DNA from: Mycobacterium shigaense | GTDB lineage: Bacteria > Actinomycetota > Actinomycetes > Mycobacteriales > Mycobacteriaceae | Length of the DNA: 64,000 bases | NCBI RefSeq assembly: GCF_002356315.1 | Contig: NZ_AP018164.1 | Coordinates: forward strand, 1,178,001-1,242,000 | Direction of reading: 5' to 3' | Notes under the pieces: generated by a model | The model's database searches: none | What the model saw: the letters and a program-made list of their open reading frames with translations, nothing else | Told to the model about the DNA's origin: nothing | Shown here: piece after piece, positions 34,986-44,576 of the stretch | Layout of the letters: every line of letters starts with the position of its first letter | How positions within the stretch are numbered: the stretch's first letter is position 1 | Program-made: the position numbers and the translations under genes

Positions 34986-36622
34986 AGCGGGATGTTCCCG
35001 TGCTTCTTCGGCGGCAGGTGGGAGATCTTGCGTTCCAGCAGACGCAGCGCGGTCGCGATGTAACCGCGGGTGTGCGAGGGCGGGATCACCGCGTCCACGT
35101 AACCGCGCTCGGCGGCGACGTAGGGGTTGACCAACGTGTCCTCGTACTCCTGCTGCAGCTGCAGCCGCAGCTCGTCGACGTCCTTGCCCTCCTTGGCGGC
35201 CTCCTTGAGCTGCTGGCGGTAGACGAATCCGACCGCCCCGGAGGCGCCCATGACCGCGATCTGGGCGGTCGGCCAGGCGATGTTGACGTCGCAGCCCATG
35301 TCCTTGGAACCCATGACGCAGTAGGCGCCGCCATAGGCCTTGCGGGTGATGACGGTGATCTTCGGGACGGTGGCCTCGCCGTAGGCGAACAGCAGCTTGG
35401 CGCCGCGCCGGATGATGCCGTTGTATTCCTGGCCGGTGCCCGGCAGGAAGCCCGGGACGTCCACCAGCATGATGATCGGGATGTTGAAGCAGTCGCAGGT
35501 CCGGACGAACCGGGCCGCCTTCTCCGAGGCGTTGATGTCCAGGCAGCCGGCAAACTGGGTGGGCTGGTTGGCCACGATCCCGACCGGCCGGCCCTCGATG
35601 CGGCCGAACCCGACGACGATGTTCTGCGCGTAGCCGTTCTGGATCTCCAGGAACTCGTCGTCGTCCAGGATCCGGGTGATGACCTCATGCATGTCGTAGG
35701 GCTGGTTCGGCGAGTCCGGAATCAGCGTGTCCAACTCGAGGTCTTCGTCGGTGAGGTTGTCCTCGATGGCTCCTTCGGGATGCGGCTCGGCGTAGCGCGG
35801 CGCGTCGGTGAAGTTGTTCGGGGGCAGGTAGCCCAGCAGGTCCCGAACCCAGTCGAAGGCGTCCTGCTCGCCGGAGGCGACGTAGTGCAGCGTGCCCGAC
35901 TTGGCCATGTGGGTGTGCGCGCCGCCGAGCTCCTCCATCGTGACGTCCTCGCCGGTGACGGTCTTGATGACGTCCGGGCCGGTGATGAACATCTGGCTGG
36001 TCTGGTCGACCATGATCACGAAGTCGGTCAGCGCGGGGGAGTAGACGTGCCCGCCGGCGGCGGCGCCCATGATCAGCGAGATCTGCGGGATGACGCCGGA
36101 GGCCAGGATGTTGTTGCGGAAGATGCGGCTGTAGAGGCCCAGCGAGACGACACCCTCCTGGATGCGGGCGCCGGCGCCGTCGTTGATGCCGATCAGCGGG
36201 CGGCCGGTCTTGATGGCCAGCTCCTGGATCTTGACGATCTTTTCGCCGTACACCTCGCCCAGGCTGCCGCCGAACACGGTGGCGTCCTGGCTGAAGATGC
36301 ACACGTCGCGGCCGTCGATGGTGCCGTAGCCGGTGATCACGCCGTCGCCGAGCGGGCGGTTGTGCTCCAGGCCGAAGTTCTTGCTGCGGTGCTTGGCCAG
36401 CGCGTCGAGCTCTACGAACGAGTCGTCGTCGAGCAGCGCGAGGATGCGCTCGCGGGCGGTCAGTTTGCCCTTGGCATGCACCTTCTCGACCGCTTCTTCG
36501 CCGACCGGGTGCAGTGCCTCTTCCCGGCGCTTGTGCAGCTCGGCCAGCTTGCCCGCGGTGGTGTGGATGTCGATGGTGTGCTCGGCAGCGGGTTCCGCAG
36601 TGTGGTCGGTAACGCTCGTCAT
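34982..36622 (-). CDS. accD5: Propionyl-CoA carboxylase beta subunit AccD5
   Basis: Carboxyltransferase subunit of 546 residues (M. tuberculosis 548). With AccA3 it makes methylmalonyl-CoA from propionyl-CoA for multimethyl-branched lipids. Visible blocks are [13 protein letters not shown] near residue 147, the oxyanion-forming [15 protein letters not shown] near 190 and the C-terminal [18 protein letters not shown] (in part [12 protein letters not shown]) near 405. The start ATG at 36622 begins MTSVTDHTA; a longer in-frame extension into the neighbouring gene was rejected. It diverges from the KstD-like gene across 39 bases. Confidence 0.95.
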   Translation of the reverse strand: MTSVTDHTAEPAAEHTIDIHTTAGKLAELHKRREEALHPVGEEAVEKVHAKGKLTARERILALLDDDSFVELDALAKHRSKNFGLEHNRPLGDGVITGYGTIDGRDVCIFSQDATVFGGSLGEVYGEKIVKIQELAIKTGRPLIGINDGAGARIQEGVVSLGLYSRIFRNNILASGVIPQISLIMGAAAGGHVYSPALTDFVIMVDQTSQMFITGPDVIKTVTGEDVTMEELGGAHTHMAKSGTLHYVASGEQDAFDWVRDLLGYLPPNNFTDAPRYAEPHPEGAIEDNLTDEDLELDTLIPDSPNQPYDMHEVITRILDDDEFLEIQNGYAQNIVVGFGRIEGRPVGIVANQPTQFAGCLDINASEKAARFVRTCDCFNIPIIMLVDVPGFLPGTGQEYNGIIRRGAKLLFAYGEATVPKITVITRKAYGGAYCVMGSKDMGCDVNIAWPTAQIAVMGASGAVGFVYRQQLKEAAKEGKDVDELRLQLQQEYEDTLVNPYVAAERGYVDAVIPPSHTRGYIATALRLLERKISHLPPKKHGNIPL

Positions 36623-36661
36623 GGATGTCGAGCTTAGCGGCGCAGCTAGTCTCAGCTGAGT

Positions 36662-38230
36662 ATGGGCACGGTGGAGTGGGGCGAAGAGTGCGACGTGCTG
36701 GTCGCGGGGTCGGGCGGCGGCGGCGTCACCGGGGCATACACCGCGGCGCGCGAGGGCCTGGAGGTGCTGCTGGTCGAGGCCACCGACAAATTCGGGGGCA
36801 CCACCGCGTACTCCGGTGGGGGTGGCGTCTGGTTCCCGTGCAATCCGGTGTTGATCCGCGCCGGCAATTGGGGTGGTGTCGAGGACACCATCGAGGACGC
36901 GCTCACCTATTACCGCGCCGTGGTCGGCGACCGAACCCCCCGCGAGCTGCAGGAGACCTTCGTGCGCGGCGGCGCGCCGCTGATCGAGTACCTGGAGGCC
37001 GACTCCGCGCTGAAATTCGTGCCGTTGCCCTGGCCCGACTACTACGGCAAGGCACCCAAGGCGCGGGTGGACGGTCAGCGCCACATCGCCGCAAAGCCGT
37101 TGGCGGTCGCCGCCGCGCCGGAGCTGCGCGACGCGATCCGCGGGCCGCTGGACACCGACCGGCTCGGCGTGCCGCCGCCGGCCGACTACTTTCTCGGGGG
37201 CCGCGCGCTGATCGCGCGGTTCCTCAAGGCCATCGGGCAGTACCCGAACGTGGCGCTGCGGCGCAACACGGCGCTGGTCGACCTCGTGCTGACCGACGGC
37301 CGCGTCGCCGGCGCGATCGTCGAGACCGACGGCCAACGACGCGCCATCCGCACCCGCCGGGGAGTGCTGCTGGCCGCCGGCGGCTTCGAGAACAACGACG
37401 AGCTGCGCCGCGAGTTCGGGGTGCCGGGCGTGGCGCGAGACACCATGGGCGGACCGGGAAGTCGCGGTCTGGCGCTGCAGGCCGGCATCGCCGCGGGCGC
37501 GGACACCGATCTGCTGGACCAGGCCTGGTGGTCGCCGGGCATGACGCATCCCGACGGCCGTTCGGCGTTCGCGCTGTGGTTCACCGGCGGCATCTTCGTC
37601 AACCAGGACGGCAAGCGATTCGTCAACGAGTCCCGGGCCTACGACCGGGCCGGCCGCGAGATCATCGCGCAGCTGGCCGACGGCTTGATCACGTTGCCGT
37701 ACTGGATGATCTACGACGACTCCGACGGCGAGGTGCCGCCGGTGAAGGCGGCCAACGTCAGCATCGTCGAGACCGAGAAGTATGTCGCCGCCGGCCTGTG
37801 GCACACCGCGGACACCCTGGAAGGGTTGGGCGACAAGATCGGGGTGCCGGGTCCGCAACTGGCCGCAACGGTGTTGCGATTCAACGGCTTTGCGGCCTCC
37901 GGCGTCGACGAGGACTTCGGCCGCGGCGACGAGGCCTTCGATCGCGCCTTCTCCGGCGGTGCCTCGCCGCTGGTGGCGATCGACACGCCGCCGTATCACG
38001 CGGCCGCGTTCGGGATCTCCGATCTGGGCACCAAGGGCGGCCTGCGCACCGACACCGCGGCGCGGGTGCTCGACATGTCCGGAAATCCCATTCCCGGGCT
38101 GTACGCGGCGGGCAACACGATGGCCGCGCCCAGCGGCACAGCGTATCCCGGCGGCGGCAATCCGATCGGAACCAGCATGTTGTTCAGCCACTTGGCCGTC
38201 TTGGACATGAAAGACATGCTTGGCAGATGA
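36662..38230 (+). CDS. FAD-dependent dehydrogenase, KstD-like
   Basis: Flavoprotein of 522 residues in the fumarate reductase/3-ketosteroid delta1-dehydrogenase family. The FAD motif [17 protein letters not shown] (residue 13) is followed by [15 protein letters not shown], as in KstD. The C-terminal block [18 protein letters not shown] closes the FAD site. Steroid or other ketone dehydrogenation is plausible but unproven, and it is too distant to name. It is absent between accD5 and birA in M. tuberculosis. Its TGA overlaps the birA ATG, so they are cotranscribed. The ten-base palindrome CTCAGCTGAG lies immediately before its ATG in place of a clear ribosome site. Confidence 0.78.
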   Translation: MGTVEWGEECDVLVAGSGGGGVTGAYTAAREGLEVLLVEATDKFGGTTAYSGGGGVWFPCNPVLIRAGNWGGVEDTIEDALTYYRAVVGDRTPRELQETFVRGGAPLIEYLEADSALKFVPLPWPDYYGKAPKARVDGQRHIAAKPLAVAAAPELRDAIRGPLDTDRLGVPPPADYFLGGRALIARFLKAIGQYPNVALRRNTALVDLVLTDGRVAGAIVETDGQRRAIRTRRGVLLAAGGFENNDELRREFGVPGVARDTMGGPGSRGLALQAGIAAGADTDLLDQAWWSPGMTHPDGRSAFALWFTGGIFVNQDGKRFVNESRAYDRAGREIIAQLADGLITLPYWMIYDDSDGEVPPVKAANVSIVETEKYVAAGLWHTADTLEGLGDKIGVPGPQLAATVLRFNGFAASGVDEDFGRGDEAFDRAFSGGASPLVAIDTPPYHAAAFGISDLGTKGGLRTDTAARVLDMSGNPIPGLYAAGNTMAAPSGTAYPGGGNPIGTSMLFSHLAVLDMKDMLGR

Positions 38231-39048
38231 CCGACTCCGACCAACTCGGCGCGCCACTGGACGCCGCCGCGCTGCGCGCCGAGCTGATCGGCACCGGATT
38301 GGGCTGGCGACAGCTCGACGTGGTCGAGCAAACCGGTTCCACCAACGCCGATTTGCTGGCCCGCGCGGCCGCCGGTGACGACGTCGCCGGAGCGGTGCTC
38401 ATCGCCGAGGATCAGACCGCGGGTCGCGGGCGGCACGGCCGCGCCTGGTCGGCAACGCCGCGGGCGCAGATCACCATGTCGGTCGGGGTGAGCGTCGTCG
38501 ACGTCCCGACCGAGGGCTGGGGCTGGCTGTCGCTGGCGACCGGGGTGGCCGTCGTCGACGCGTTGGCCCCGCTGCTGGATCCGATCGGTGTGGCGGCCGG
38601 CCTGAAATGGCCCAACGACGTGCTGGCCGGGCCGGCGGATTCCCGCGCCAAGCTGGCCGGCATCCTCGCCGAGGTCACCCGGCCGGTCGTGGTAATCGGC
38701 TTGGGGCTCAACGTGTTCGGGGCGCCCGCCGGCCTCGAGGGTGCGACTTCGCTGTTGGACCTGGGGGTCGCGGCCCCGGACCGCACGCAGCTGGTCGGCC
38801 GGCTGTTGCGCGAGCTCGGGAGGCGCTTCCTCGGCTGGCGCGCGGCGCGCGGCGCGGACTGGCAGCTGGCGGCCGACTACCGGGCGCGCAGCCTGACCAT
38901 CGGCGCCCGGGTGCGCGCCCAGCTGCCGGGCGGCAAGGAAGTCGTCGGAACGGCGACCGCCGTCGACGACCAGGGCAGGTTATGCCTGCAGACCGGCGCC
39001 GAAGCCGTCGTGGTTTCCGCAGGTGACGTCATTCATCTGCGGGGCTAG
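38227..39048 (+). CDS. birA: Biotin-protein ligase BirA
   Basis: Monofunctional biotin-[acetyl-CoA carboxylase] ligase, 273 residues, without a DNA-binding domain. The ATP/biotin-loop GRGRHGRAW is near residue 66, substrate contacts in [11 protein letters not shown] and LKWPNDVL follow, and a C-terminal cap domain ends the protein. It biotinylates AccA3 and other carriers, which fits its position next to the carboxylase genes. The ATG at 38227 overlaps the upstream flavoprotein stop (ATGA). Confidence 0.92.
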   Translation: MTDSDQLGAPLDAAALRAELIGTGLGWRQLDVVEQTGSTNADLLARAAAGDDVAGAVLIAEDQTAGRGRHGRAWSATPRAQITMSVGVSVVDVPTEGWGWLSLATGVAVVDALAPLLDPIGVAAGLKWPNDVLAGPADSRAKLAGILAEVTRPVVVIGLGLNVFGAPAGLEGATSLLDLGVAAPDRTQLVGRLLRELGRRFLGWRAARGADWQLAADYRARSLTIGARVRAQLPGGKEVVGTATAVDDQGRLCLQTGAEAVVVSAGDVIHLRG

Positions 39049-39058
39049 TGTCTCGACC

Positions 39059-39577
39059 ATGGGCTATCCGGATAACGCGTTGGCCGCCGGCGAGCAGGTT
39101 GTCATTCACCGCCATCCGCACTGGAAGCGGCTGATCTGGCCGGTCGTGGTGTTCGTCCTGGCGACGGGGCTGGCGGCGTTCGGGTCCGGCTACGTCAACT
39201 CCACGCACTGGGAGCAGATAGCGAAGAACATCTTGCACGGCGTCATCTGGGCGGTGTGGTTGGTGATCGTCGGCTGGCTGACGCTGTGGCCGTTTTTGAC
39301 CTGGCTGACCACCCATTTCGTGGTCACCAATCGGCGGGTGATGTTCCGGCACGGGGTGCTGACCCGCAGCGGCATCGACATCCCGCTGGCGCGCATCAAC
39401 AGCGTGGAATTCCGGGACAGGCTGACCGAACGGCCGTTTCGGACCGGGACGCTGATTATCGAATCGGCGTCACAGGATCCGTTGGAGTTCTACGACATTC
39501 CGCGACTGCGCGACGTGCACTCGCTGCTGTATCACGAAGTCTTCGACACCCTGGGTTCCGAGGAATCGCCGAGCTGA
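39059..39577 (+). CDS. Membrane protein with bacterial PH domain (Rv3278c-like)
   Basis: A 172-residue protein, exactly the length of M. tuberculosis Rv3278c. Two membrane spans lie near residues 25-45 and 60-82, followed by a bacterial PH (bPH2/YdbS-like) domain starting around TTHFVVTNRRVMFRHG. The function is unknown. ATG at 39059, ten bases after birA, suggests cotranscription. The last 46 bases are antisense to the convergent GtrA gene. Confidence 0.82.
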   Translation: MGYPDNALAAGEQVVIHRHPHWKRLIWPVVVFVLATGLAAFGSGYVNSTHWEQIAKNILHGVIWAVWLVIVGWLTLWPFLTWLTTHFVVTNRRVMFRHGVLTRSGIDIPLARINSVEFRDRLTERPFRTGTLIIESASQDPLEFYDIPRLRDVHSLLYHEVFDTLGSEESPS

Positions 39578-40212
39578 TTCGACCGGCTCGCGCGGTTGCG
39601 CCAGGCGCGCAGCAGCGTGACGTTCCCACTGAGCGAGCCACCCTCGAGCTCGTCCTCGAAGACCTCGGCGATGCCGCCGGCGGTGAGTGCGGTCTCCGCG
39701 GATTCCAGGGCCCTCTCGGGGTTGCGGGCGAACTGGTCGGGAAACACCCAGCGCCGGAAAGCCCAGAACCGGAAGGCCATCTGCAGCAGGTTGCCGATGA
39801 CGTAGGCGGAGATGAAGTCCGCGATGTTCTCGACCGTCAGCGACACCATCGGCACCCGCAGCCCGAAGACGTAGCTGGAAATCCACAGCGGCGCCATGGA
39901 CAGCAGCACGCCCACCCCGCTGAAGGCGAAGAACAGCAGCGCCTCGTGATGGCGCTCGCGGCCGCCCCGGTCGCGGAAACTCCACTCCCGGTTCAGCACG
40001 TAGGACGCGATGACCGCGACGATGCCCGCGACGACCTTGGCTGTCACCGGCTTGGGCTCGAGAATGGTCAGCTTCAGCGTGTAGAAAATTGCCGAGTCGA
40101 TGACAAATGTGGTGCCGCCGACGATGGCGAATTTGATGAATTCGTGATGGCGCTGCGCAAAGGGCTGAAGAAACCCGGGCAAACGCGCGATCGTGGCATC
40201 GGCGAAGGACAC
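39532..40212 (-). CDS. GtrA-family membrane protein (Rv3277-like)
   Basis: A 226-residue GtrA-like protein with four predicted membrane spans between about residues 25 and 150. Members are thought to move lipid-linked sugars across the membrane or assist arabinogalactan/teichoic glycosylation. The FAIVGGTTFVIDSAIFYTL segment and SYVLNREWSF are family-typical. The C-terminal 60 residues are hydrophilic. Translation starts at GTG. Rv3277 of M. tuberculosis is longer (272), mainly at the ends. It diverges from purK. Confidence 0.82.
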   Translation of the reverse strand: MSFADATIARLPGFLQPFAQRHHEFIKFAIVGGTTFVIDSAIFYTLKLTILEPKPVTAKVVAGIVAVIASYVLNREWSFRDRGGRERHHEALLFFAFSGVGVLLSMAPLWISSYVFGLRVPMVSLTVENIADFISAYVIGNLLQMAFRFWAFRRWVFPDQFARNPERALESAETALTAGGIAEVFEDELEGGSLSGNVTLLRAWRNRASRSNQLGDSSEPRVSKTS

Positions 40213-40300
40213 AACAGGTGAGTGTACGGACGGACGCGAAAACGACGCAAAATGGTACGGAACAATTCCGTGTCATCGCCGGTCAACACGCCATGACACG

Positions 40301-41563
40301 ATGATGGCCGTGCCGAGTACACGCAGCCCTTCCGCAGCTCCGTTGGTCGCGATGGTCGGGGGTGGCCAGCTCGCCCGGATGACGCACCAAGCGGCGATCG
40401 CGCTCGGGCAGTCGCTGCGGGTGCTGGCGACGTCGGCCGACGACTCCGCCGCGCAGGTGGCGCCCGACGTGGTGATCGGCTCGCACACGGAGCTGGAGGA
40501 CCTGCGCCGGGTCGCGGCCGGGGCCGCCGCGCTGACCTTCGATCACGAGCACGTCCCCAGCCAGCTGCTGGAGAAGCTGGCCGCCGAGGGCGTCAACGTC
40601 GCCCCGCCGCCGGAGGCGCTGGTGCACGCCCAGGACAAGCTCGTGATGCGGCGTCGGCTCGAGGCGCTGGGCGCCCCGGTGCCGCGCTACGCCGGCATCG
40701 ACAGCCTCGACGAACTCGACGCGTTCGCCGCGCGGGTGGGCGGCCCGGTGGTCGTCAAAGCGGTCCGCGGGGGTTACGACGGGCGCGGGGTGCGGATGGC
40801 CCGCGACCCGTCGCACGCCCGCGAGATCGCGGCCGCCTTCCTGGCCGACGGGGTGCCGGTGCTGGCCGAGGAGCAGGTGGACCTGCACCGCGAGCTGTCG
40901 GCGCTGGTGGCGCGCTCGCCCTTCGGCCAGGGCGCGGCCTGGCCGGTCGTCGAGACCGTGCAGGCCGACGGGATCTGCGTGCAGGTCGTCGCGCCGGCGC
41001 CGGACCTGGCCCCGGAGTCGGCGGCGACCGCCCAGCAACTCGCGCTGCGCCTGGCCGCCGAGCTCGGCGTGGTCGGCGTGCTCGCGGTCGAGCTGTTCGA
41101 GACGCCCGACGGCGCTCTGCTGGTCAACGAGTTGGCGATGCGGCCGCACAACTCCGGGCACTGGACCATGGACGGGGCCCGCACCAGCCAGTTCGAGCAG
41201 CATCTGCGGGCGGTGCTGGATTACCCGCTGGGCGACACCGACGCCATCGTGCCGGTGACGGTCATGGCCAACGTGCTCGGTGCCGCGCACGAGCCGCAGA
41301 TGACGCTCGACGAGCGGCTGCACCATCTGTACGCGCGGATGCCCGACGCCCGGGTCCACCTCTACGGCAAGGCCGAACGTCCCGGTCGCAAAATCGGACA
41401 CATCAACATCCTGGGCACCGCCTGCGATGCGGAGAACATCGCGAAGCTGCGTGAGCGCGGCGCGCTGGCGGCACACTGGTTGGCACACGGGCAGTGGACG
41501 GACGGATGGGATCCGCATGCCGGCGACGATGCAGAGCGAAGCGATGAGGAGGAGCGGCATTGA
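40301..41563 (+). CDS. purK: N5-carboxyaminoimidazole ribonucleotide synthase PurK
   Basis: ATP-grasp enzyme of purine synthesis, 420 residues (M. tuberculosis 429). It makes N5-CAIR from AIR, bicarbonate and ATP. The N-terminal [13 protein letters not shown], the ATP-grasp [14 protein letters not shown] near residue 148 and the metal site [28 protein letters not shown] (in part [12 protein letters not shown]) are visible. The ATG at 40301 gives the family start [10 protein letters not shown]; a longer in-frame frame from 40193 was rejected. It overlaps purE (TTGA). Confidence 0.92.
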   Translation: MMAVPSTRSPSAAPLVAMVGGGQLARMTHQAAIALGQSLRVLATSADDSAAQVAPDVVIGSHTELEDLRRVAAGAAALTFDHEHVPSQLLEKLAAEGVNVAPPPEALVHAQDKLVMRRRLEALGAPVPRYAGIDSLDELDAFAARVGGPVVVKAVRGGYDGRGVRMARDPSHAREIAAAFLADGVPVLAEEQVDLHRELSALVARSPFGQGAAWPVVETVQADGICVQVVAPAPDLAPESAATAQQLALRLAAELGVVGVLAVELFETPDGALLVNELAMRPHNSGHWTMDGARTSQFEQHLRAVLDYPLGDTDAIVPVTVMANVLGAAHEPQMTLDERLHHLYARMPDARVHLYGKAERPGRKIGHINILGTACDAENIAKLRERGALAAHWLAHGQWTDGWDPHAGDDAERSDEEERH

Positions 41564-42084
41564 CGACGGCGAGTAGACCGCCTCGCGTCGGGGTGATCAT
41601 GGGCAGCGACAGCGACTGGTCGGTCATGGCCGACGCGGCCGCGGCGCTGGCCGAGTTCGACATCCCGGCCGAGGTCCGGGTGGTCTCGGCGCATCGCACC
41701 CCTGCCGCGATGTTCGACTACGCGCGCGGCGCGGCCGACCGTGGTCTCGAGGTGATCATCGCCGGGGCCGGCGGCGCGGCGCACCTGCCCGGCATGGTCG
41801 CGTCGGCGACGCCGCTGCCGGTGATCGGCGTCCCGGTGCCGCTGGGCCGGCTGGACGGGCTGGACTCGTTGCTTTCGATCGTGCAGATGCCCGCCGGTGT
41901 TCCGGTGGCCACTGTGTCGATCGGCGGCGGGCGCAACGCCGGCCTGCTGGCCGTGCGGGTGCTGGCGGCGTCCGACGCCGCGCTTCGGGCCCGGGTCGTC
42001 GCCTTCCAAGACGAGCTCGCGGACAGCGTGCGGGCCAAGGATGCGGCACTGCAGGAGCGCCAGGGTAAAGTTACCGGCGAGTAA
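41560..42084 (+). CDS. purE: N5-CAIR mutase PurE
   Basis: Small mutase of 174 residues, the M. tuberculosis length. It converts N5-CAIR to CAIR, the step after PurK. The substrate-binding signature [11 protein letters not shown] is at residues 15-25, and the catalytic His lies in [13 protein letters not shown] near residue 50. The start is a TTG at 41560, supported by a strong GAGGAGGA just upstream and by overlap with the purK stop. Confidence 0.92.
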   Translation: MTTASRPPRVGVIMGSDSDWSVMADAAAALAEFDIPAEVRVVSAHRTPAAMFDYARGAADRGLEVIIAGAGGAAHLPGMVASATPLPVIGVPVPLGRLDGLDSLLSIVQMPAGVPVATVSIGGGRNAGLLAVRVLAASDAALRARVVAFQDELADSVRAKDAALQERQGKVTGE

Positions 42085-42108
42085 CGCCAAGATCAGGAGG
42101 CTCGCGAG

Positions 42109-43278
42109 ATGGCCAGATGGGCCGGAAACCCCACGTTTGATGTGTTCAAGTTGCCCGAGGAACACGACGAGTTGCGGGCGGCGATACGGGCGCTGGCGGA
42201 AAAGGAGATCGCTCCTTACGCGGCCGACTGCGACGAGAACTCGCGGTTCCCGCAGGAGGCGCTGGACGCGCTGAACGCGTCGGGCTTCAATGCGGTCCAC
42301 GTGCCCGAGGAGTACGGCGGCCAGGGCGCGGACTCCGTGGCGGCGTGCATCGTCATCGAAGAGGTCGCCCGCGTCGACGCGTCTGCGTCGTTGATCCCGG
42401 CCGTGAACAAGCTGGGCACCATGGGCCTGATCCTGCGCGGCTCCGAGGAGCTGAAGAAGCAGGTGCTGCCCTCGATCGCCGACGGCACCGCGATGGCGTC
42501 CTACGCGCTGTCCGAGCGGGAGGCCGGCAGCGACGCGGCGGCGATGAAGACCCGCGCCAAGGCCGACGGCGACGACTGGATCCTCAACGGCGCCAAGTGC
42601 TGGATCACCAACGGCGGCAAGTCGAGCTGGTACACCGTGATGGCGGTGACCGACCCGGACAAGGGTGCCAACGGCATCTCGTCGTTCATGGTGCATATCG
42701 ACGATGAGGGCTTCACCGTCGGCCCGAAGGAACGCAAGCTCGGCATCAAGGGTTCGCCCACCACCGAGCTGTATTTCGAGAACTGTCGCATCCCCGGCGA
42801 CCGGATCGTTGGTGAGCCCGGCACCGGTTTCAAGACCGCGCTGGCCACGCTGGACCACACCCGCCCGACCATCGGGGCGCAAGCGGTGGGCATCGCCCAG
42901 GGCGCGCTGGACGCCGCGATCGCCTACACCAAGGACCGCAAGCAGTTCGCGCAGTCGATCAGCAGCTTCCAGGGCGTGCAGTTCATGCTGGCCGACATGG
43001 CGATGAAGGTGGAGGCGGCGCGGCTGATGGTCTACAGCGCGGCGGCCCGCGCCGAGCGCGGCGAGGGCAATCTGGGCTTCATCTCGGCGGCGTCGAAGTG
43101 CTTCGCCTCCGACGTCGCGATGGAGGTCACCACCGACGCCGTGCAACTGTTCGGCGGCGCCGGCTACACGGTCGACTTCCCGGTCGAGCGGATGATGCGC
43201 GATGCCAAGATCACCCAGATCTACGAGGGCACCAATCAGATTCAGCGTGTGGTGATGTCGCGCGCCCTGCTGCGCTGA
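42109..43278 (+). CDS. fadE25: Acyl-CoA dehydrogenase FadE25
   Basis: FAD-dependent acyl-CoA dehydrogenase, 389 residues, identical in length to M. tuberculosis FadE25. Fold signatures include YALSEREAGSDAAAMKT near residue 132 and the C-terminal DAVQLFGGAGYTVDFPVERMMRDAKITQIYEGTNQIQR (in part YEGTNQIQR), which carries the catalytic Glu. A perfect AGGAGG lies eleven bases before the ATG. It catalyses the first oxidation of acyl-CoA thioesters; the chain specificity is unknown. Confidence 0.93.
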   Translation: MARWAGNPTFDVFKLPEEHDELRAAIRALAEKEIAPYAADCDENSRFPQEALDALNASGFNAVHVPEEYGGQGADSVAACIVIEEVARVDASASLIPAVNKLGTMGLILRGSEELKKQVLPSIADGTAMASYALSEREAGSDAAAMKTRAKADGDDWILNGAKCWITNGGKSSWYTVMAVTDPDKGANGISSFMVHIDDEGFTVGPKERKLGIKGSPTTELYFENCRIPGDRIVGEPGTGFKTALATLDHTRPTIGAQAVGIAQGALDAAIAYTKDRKQFAQSISSFQGVQFMLADMAMKVEAARLMVYSAAARAERGEGNLGFISAASKCFASDVAMEVTTDAVQLFGGAGYTVDFPVERMMRDAKITQIYEGTNQIQRVVMSRALLR

Positions 43279-43357
43279 AGGTAGCTTGGTCCACACCGGG
43301 TGGCAAAACAGGCTGACCGCCCCTTTAAGATCGTCCTTTGCATGGGAGGTCGAGCAC

Positions 43358-43402
43358 GTGGCTTCACATGCACACCTGCCGGGATTCGATGCCGGTGCGT
43401 AG
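43358..43402 (+). other. Possible 14-codon leader peptide before the signalling operon
   Basis: A GTG at 43358 with a strong GGGAGGT seven bases upstream opens a frame of 14 codons (MASHAHLPGFDAGA) ending in TAG at 43402. The next start of the receiver-phosphatase gene, GTG 43407, lies four bases later, but has no ribosome site of its own. Translational coupling is one explanation; a frameshift at the gene start is another. Confidence 0.3.
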
Positions 43403-43406
43403 CCCG

Positions 43407-44576
43407 GTGACTTCGGTGGCAAATCGCCAGACGCTCTCGCTGCTGTTGGTCGAGGACGACCGTGCCGATGCCCTGCTGGTCGAAGAACTGATCGCCGAGG
43501 CGGTCGACGACATCCGCGTGGTGTGGGCGCAGTCGATGGCCCATGCCGAGCGGGCGCTGGAGTCCGCCCGTCCCGATTGCGTGCTGCTGGATCTGAACCT
43601 GCCGGACGCGAACGGCATGGACGCGCTCGACCGCATCGCCAAGAACGACGTGACTCTCCCCATCGTGGTGCTGACCGGGCTCAACGACGAGTACTTCGGC
43701 GCCTCCGCGGTGGCCGCCGGGGCGCAGGACTATCTGGTCAAGGGCCGAGTCGAGCCCGAAATGCTAAGGCGCGCGGTGCTTTACGCGATCGAGCGCAAGC
43801 GCGTCGAGCTTATCGCCGCGGACCTGCACGCCAGCCAGCTGCGTGCCCGGGAGAACGCGTTGCTCGAACGGGGCCTGCTGCCCTCACCGCTGCTGCTGGA
43901 CGACCCCGGCGTGGAGATCGTGGCCCGGTACCGGCCCAGCCGGGTGGACGCGCTGCTGTGCGGCGACTTCTACGACGTCGTGCAGACACCGGACCGGGTG
44001 CTGCATGTCCTGGTCGGCGATGTCGCGGGGCACGGACCCGACGAGGCGGCATTGGGCGCCGCGCTGCGAATCGCTTGGCGCGCATTGACCTTCGCCGACG
44101 TGCGCGGCACCGAATTGATGCGTCAGCTCGAGCGGGTACTGCACGCCGAACGGACCGCCACCGGGATCTTCGCGACGGTGCTGAGCCTGGAGCTTCCGCC
44201 GCGCAGTCCGCACGTCACGGGGATCCGCGCCGGTCACCCGGGAATGCTGCGGCAAGACGGCACCAACGTGGAATGGGTCGAGCCCCCCGCGGGGCCGGCG
44301 TTGGGCCTGCGCGCCGGCGATTGGGCGCAGTTCGAGATGGAATTGCCGGTGGGACAGGGGTTGATGCTGCTCACCGACGGGCTTTTCGAGGGGTACCGCG
44401 GGTCGGGCACCGAGCGGTTGGGGGAGGACGGTTTGCTTGCATTGGCTCGTTCGCGGGTGAATCTGCCCGGTCCGGCGTTCGTCGACGCGCTGATCGACGG
44501 CGCCGAGGAACTCGCCCAGCCGCGCGGCGGCCTGACCGACGACATCGCCGTGGTGCGCGTGGAGCGGACCGCCTGA
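43407..44576 (+). CDS. Receiver domain fused to PP2C/SpoIIE-type phosphatase
   Basis: A 389-residue response regulator with a serine phosphatase output. The receiver has the acidic VEDD at 15-18, phosphoacceptor Asp in LLDLNLPD near 69 and Lys in YLVKGR near 118. The phosphatase carries every expected metal motif: CGDFYD, GDVAGHG, RAGHPG, LTDGLF and DDIAVV. Such RsbU-like proteins remove phosphate from STAS anti-anti-sigma factors. The start is uncertain: GTG 43407, ATG 43389 or TTG 43338 are in frame. It overlaps the kinase gene (TGATG). M. tuberculosis has Rv3273 at this position instead. Confidence 0.85.
   Translation: MTSVANRQTLSLLLVEDDRADALLVEELIAEAVDDIRVVWAQSMAHAERALESARPDCVLLDLNLPDANGMDALDRIAKNDVTLPIVVLTGLNDEYFGASAVAAGAQDYLVKGRVEPEMLRRAVLYAIERKRVELIAADLHASQLRARENALLERGLLPSPLLLDDPGVEIVARYRPSRVDALLCGDFYDVVQTPDRVLHVLVGDVAGHGPDEAALGAALRIAWRALTFADVRGTELMRQLERVLHAERTATGIFATVLSLELPPRSPHVTGIRAGHPGMLRQDGTNVEWVEPPAGPALGLRAGDWAQFEMELPVGQGLMLLTDGLFEGYRGSGTERLGEDGLLALARSRVNLPGPAFVDALIDGAEELAQPRGGLTDDIAVVRVERTA

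Noticed and set aside
35000..36637. 545-codon open frame antisense to accD5
   Set aside because: Repetitive Val/Asp/Gly composition mirrors accD5 codon use; no motif or start signal.
41362..43422. 686-codon open frame antisense to purE and fadE25
   Set aside because: It spans several proven genes, lacks domains and has shadow-frame composition.
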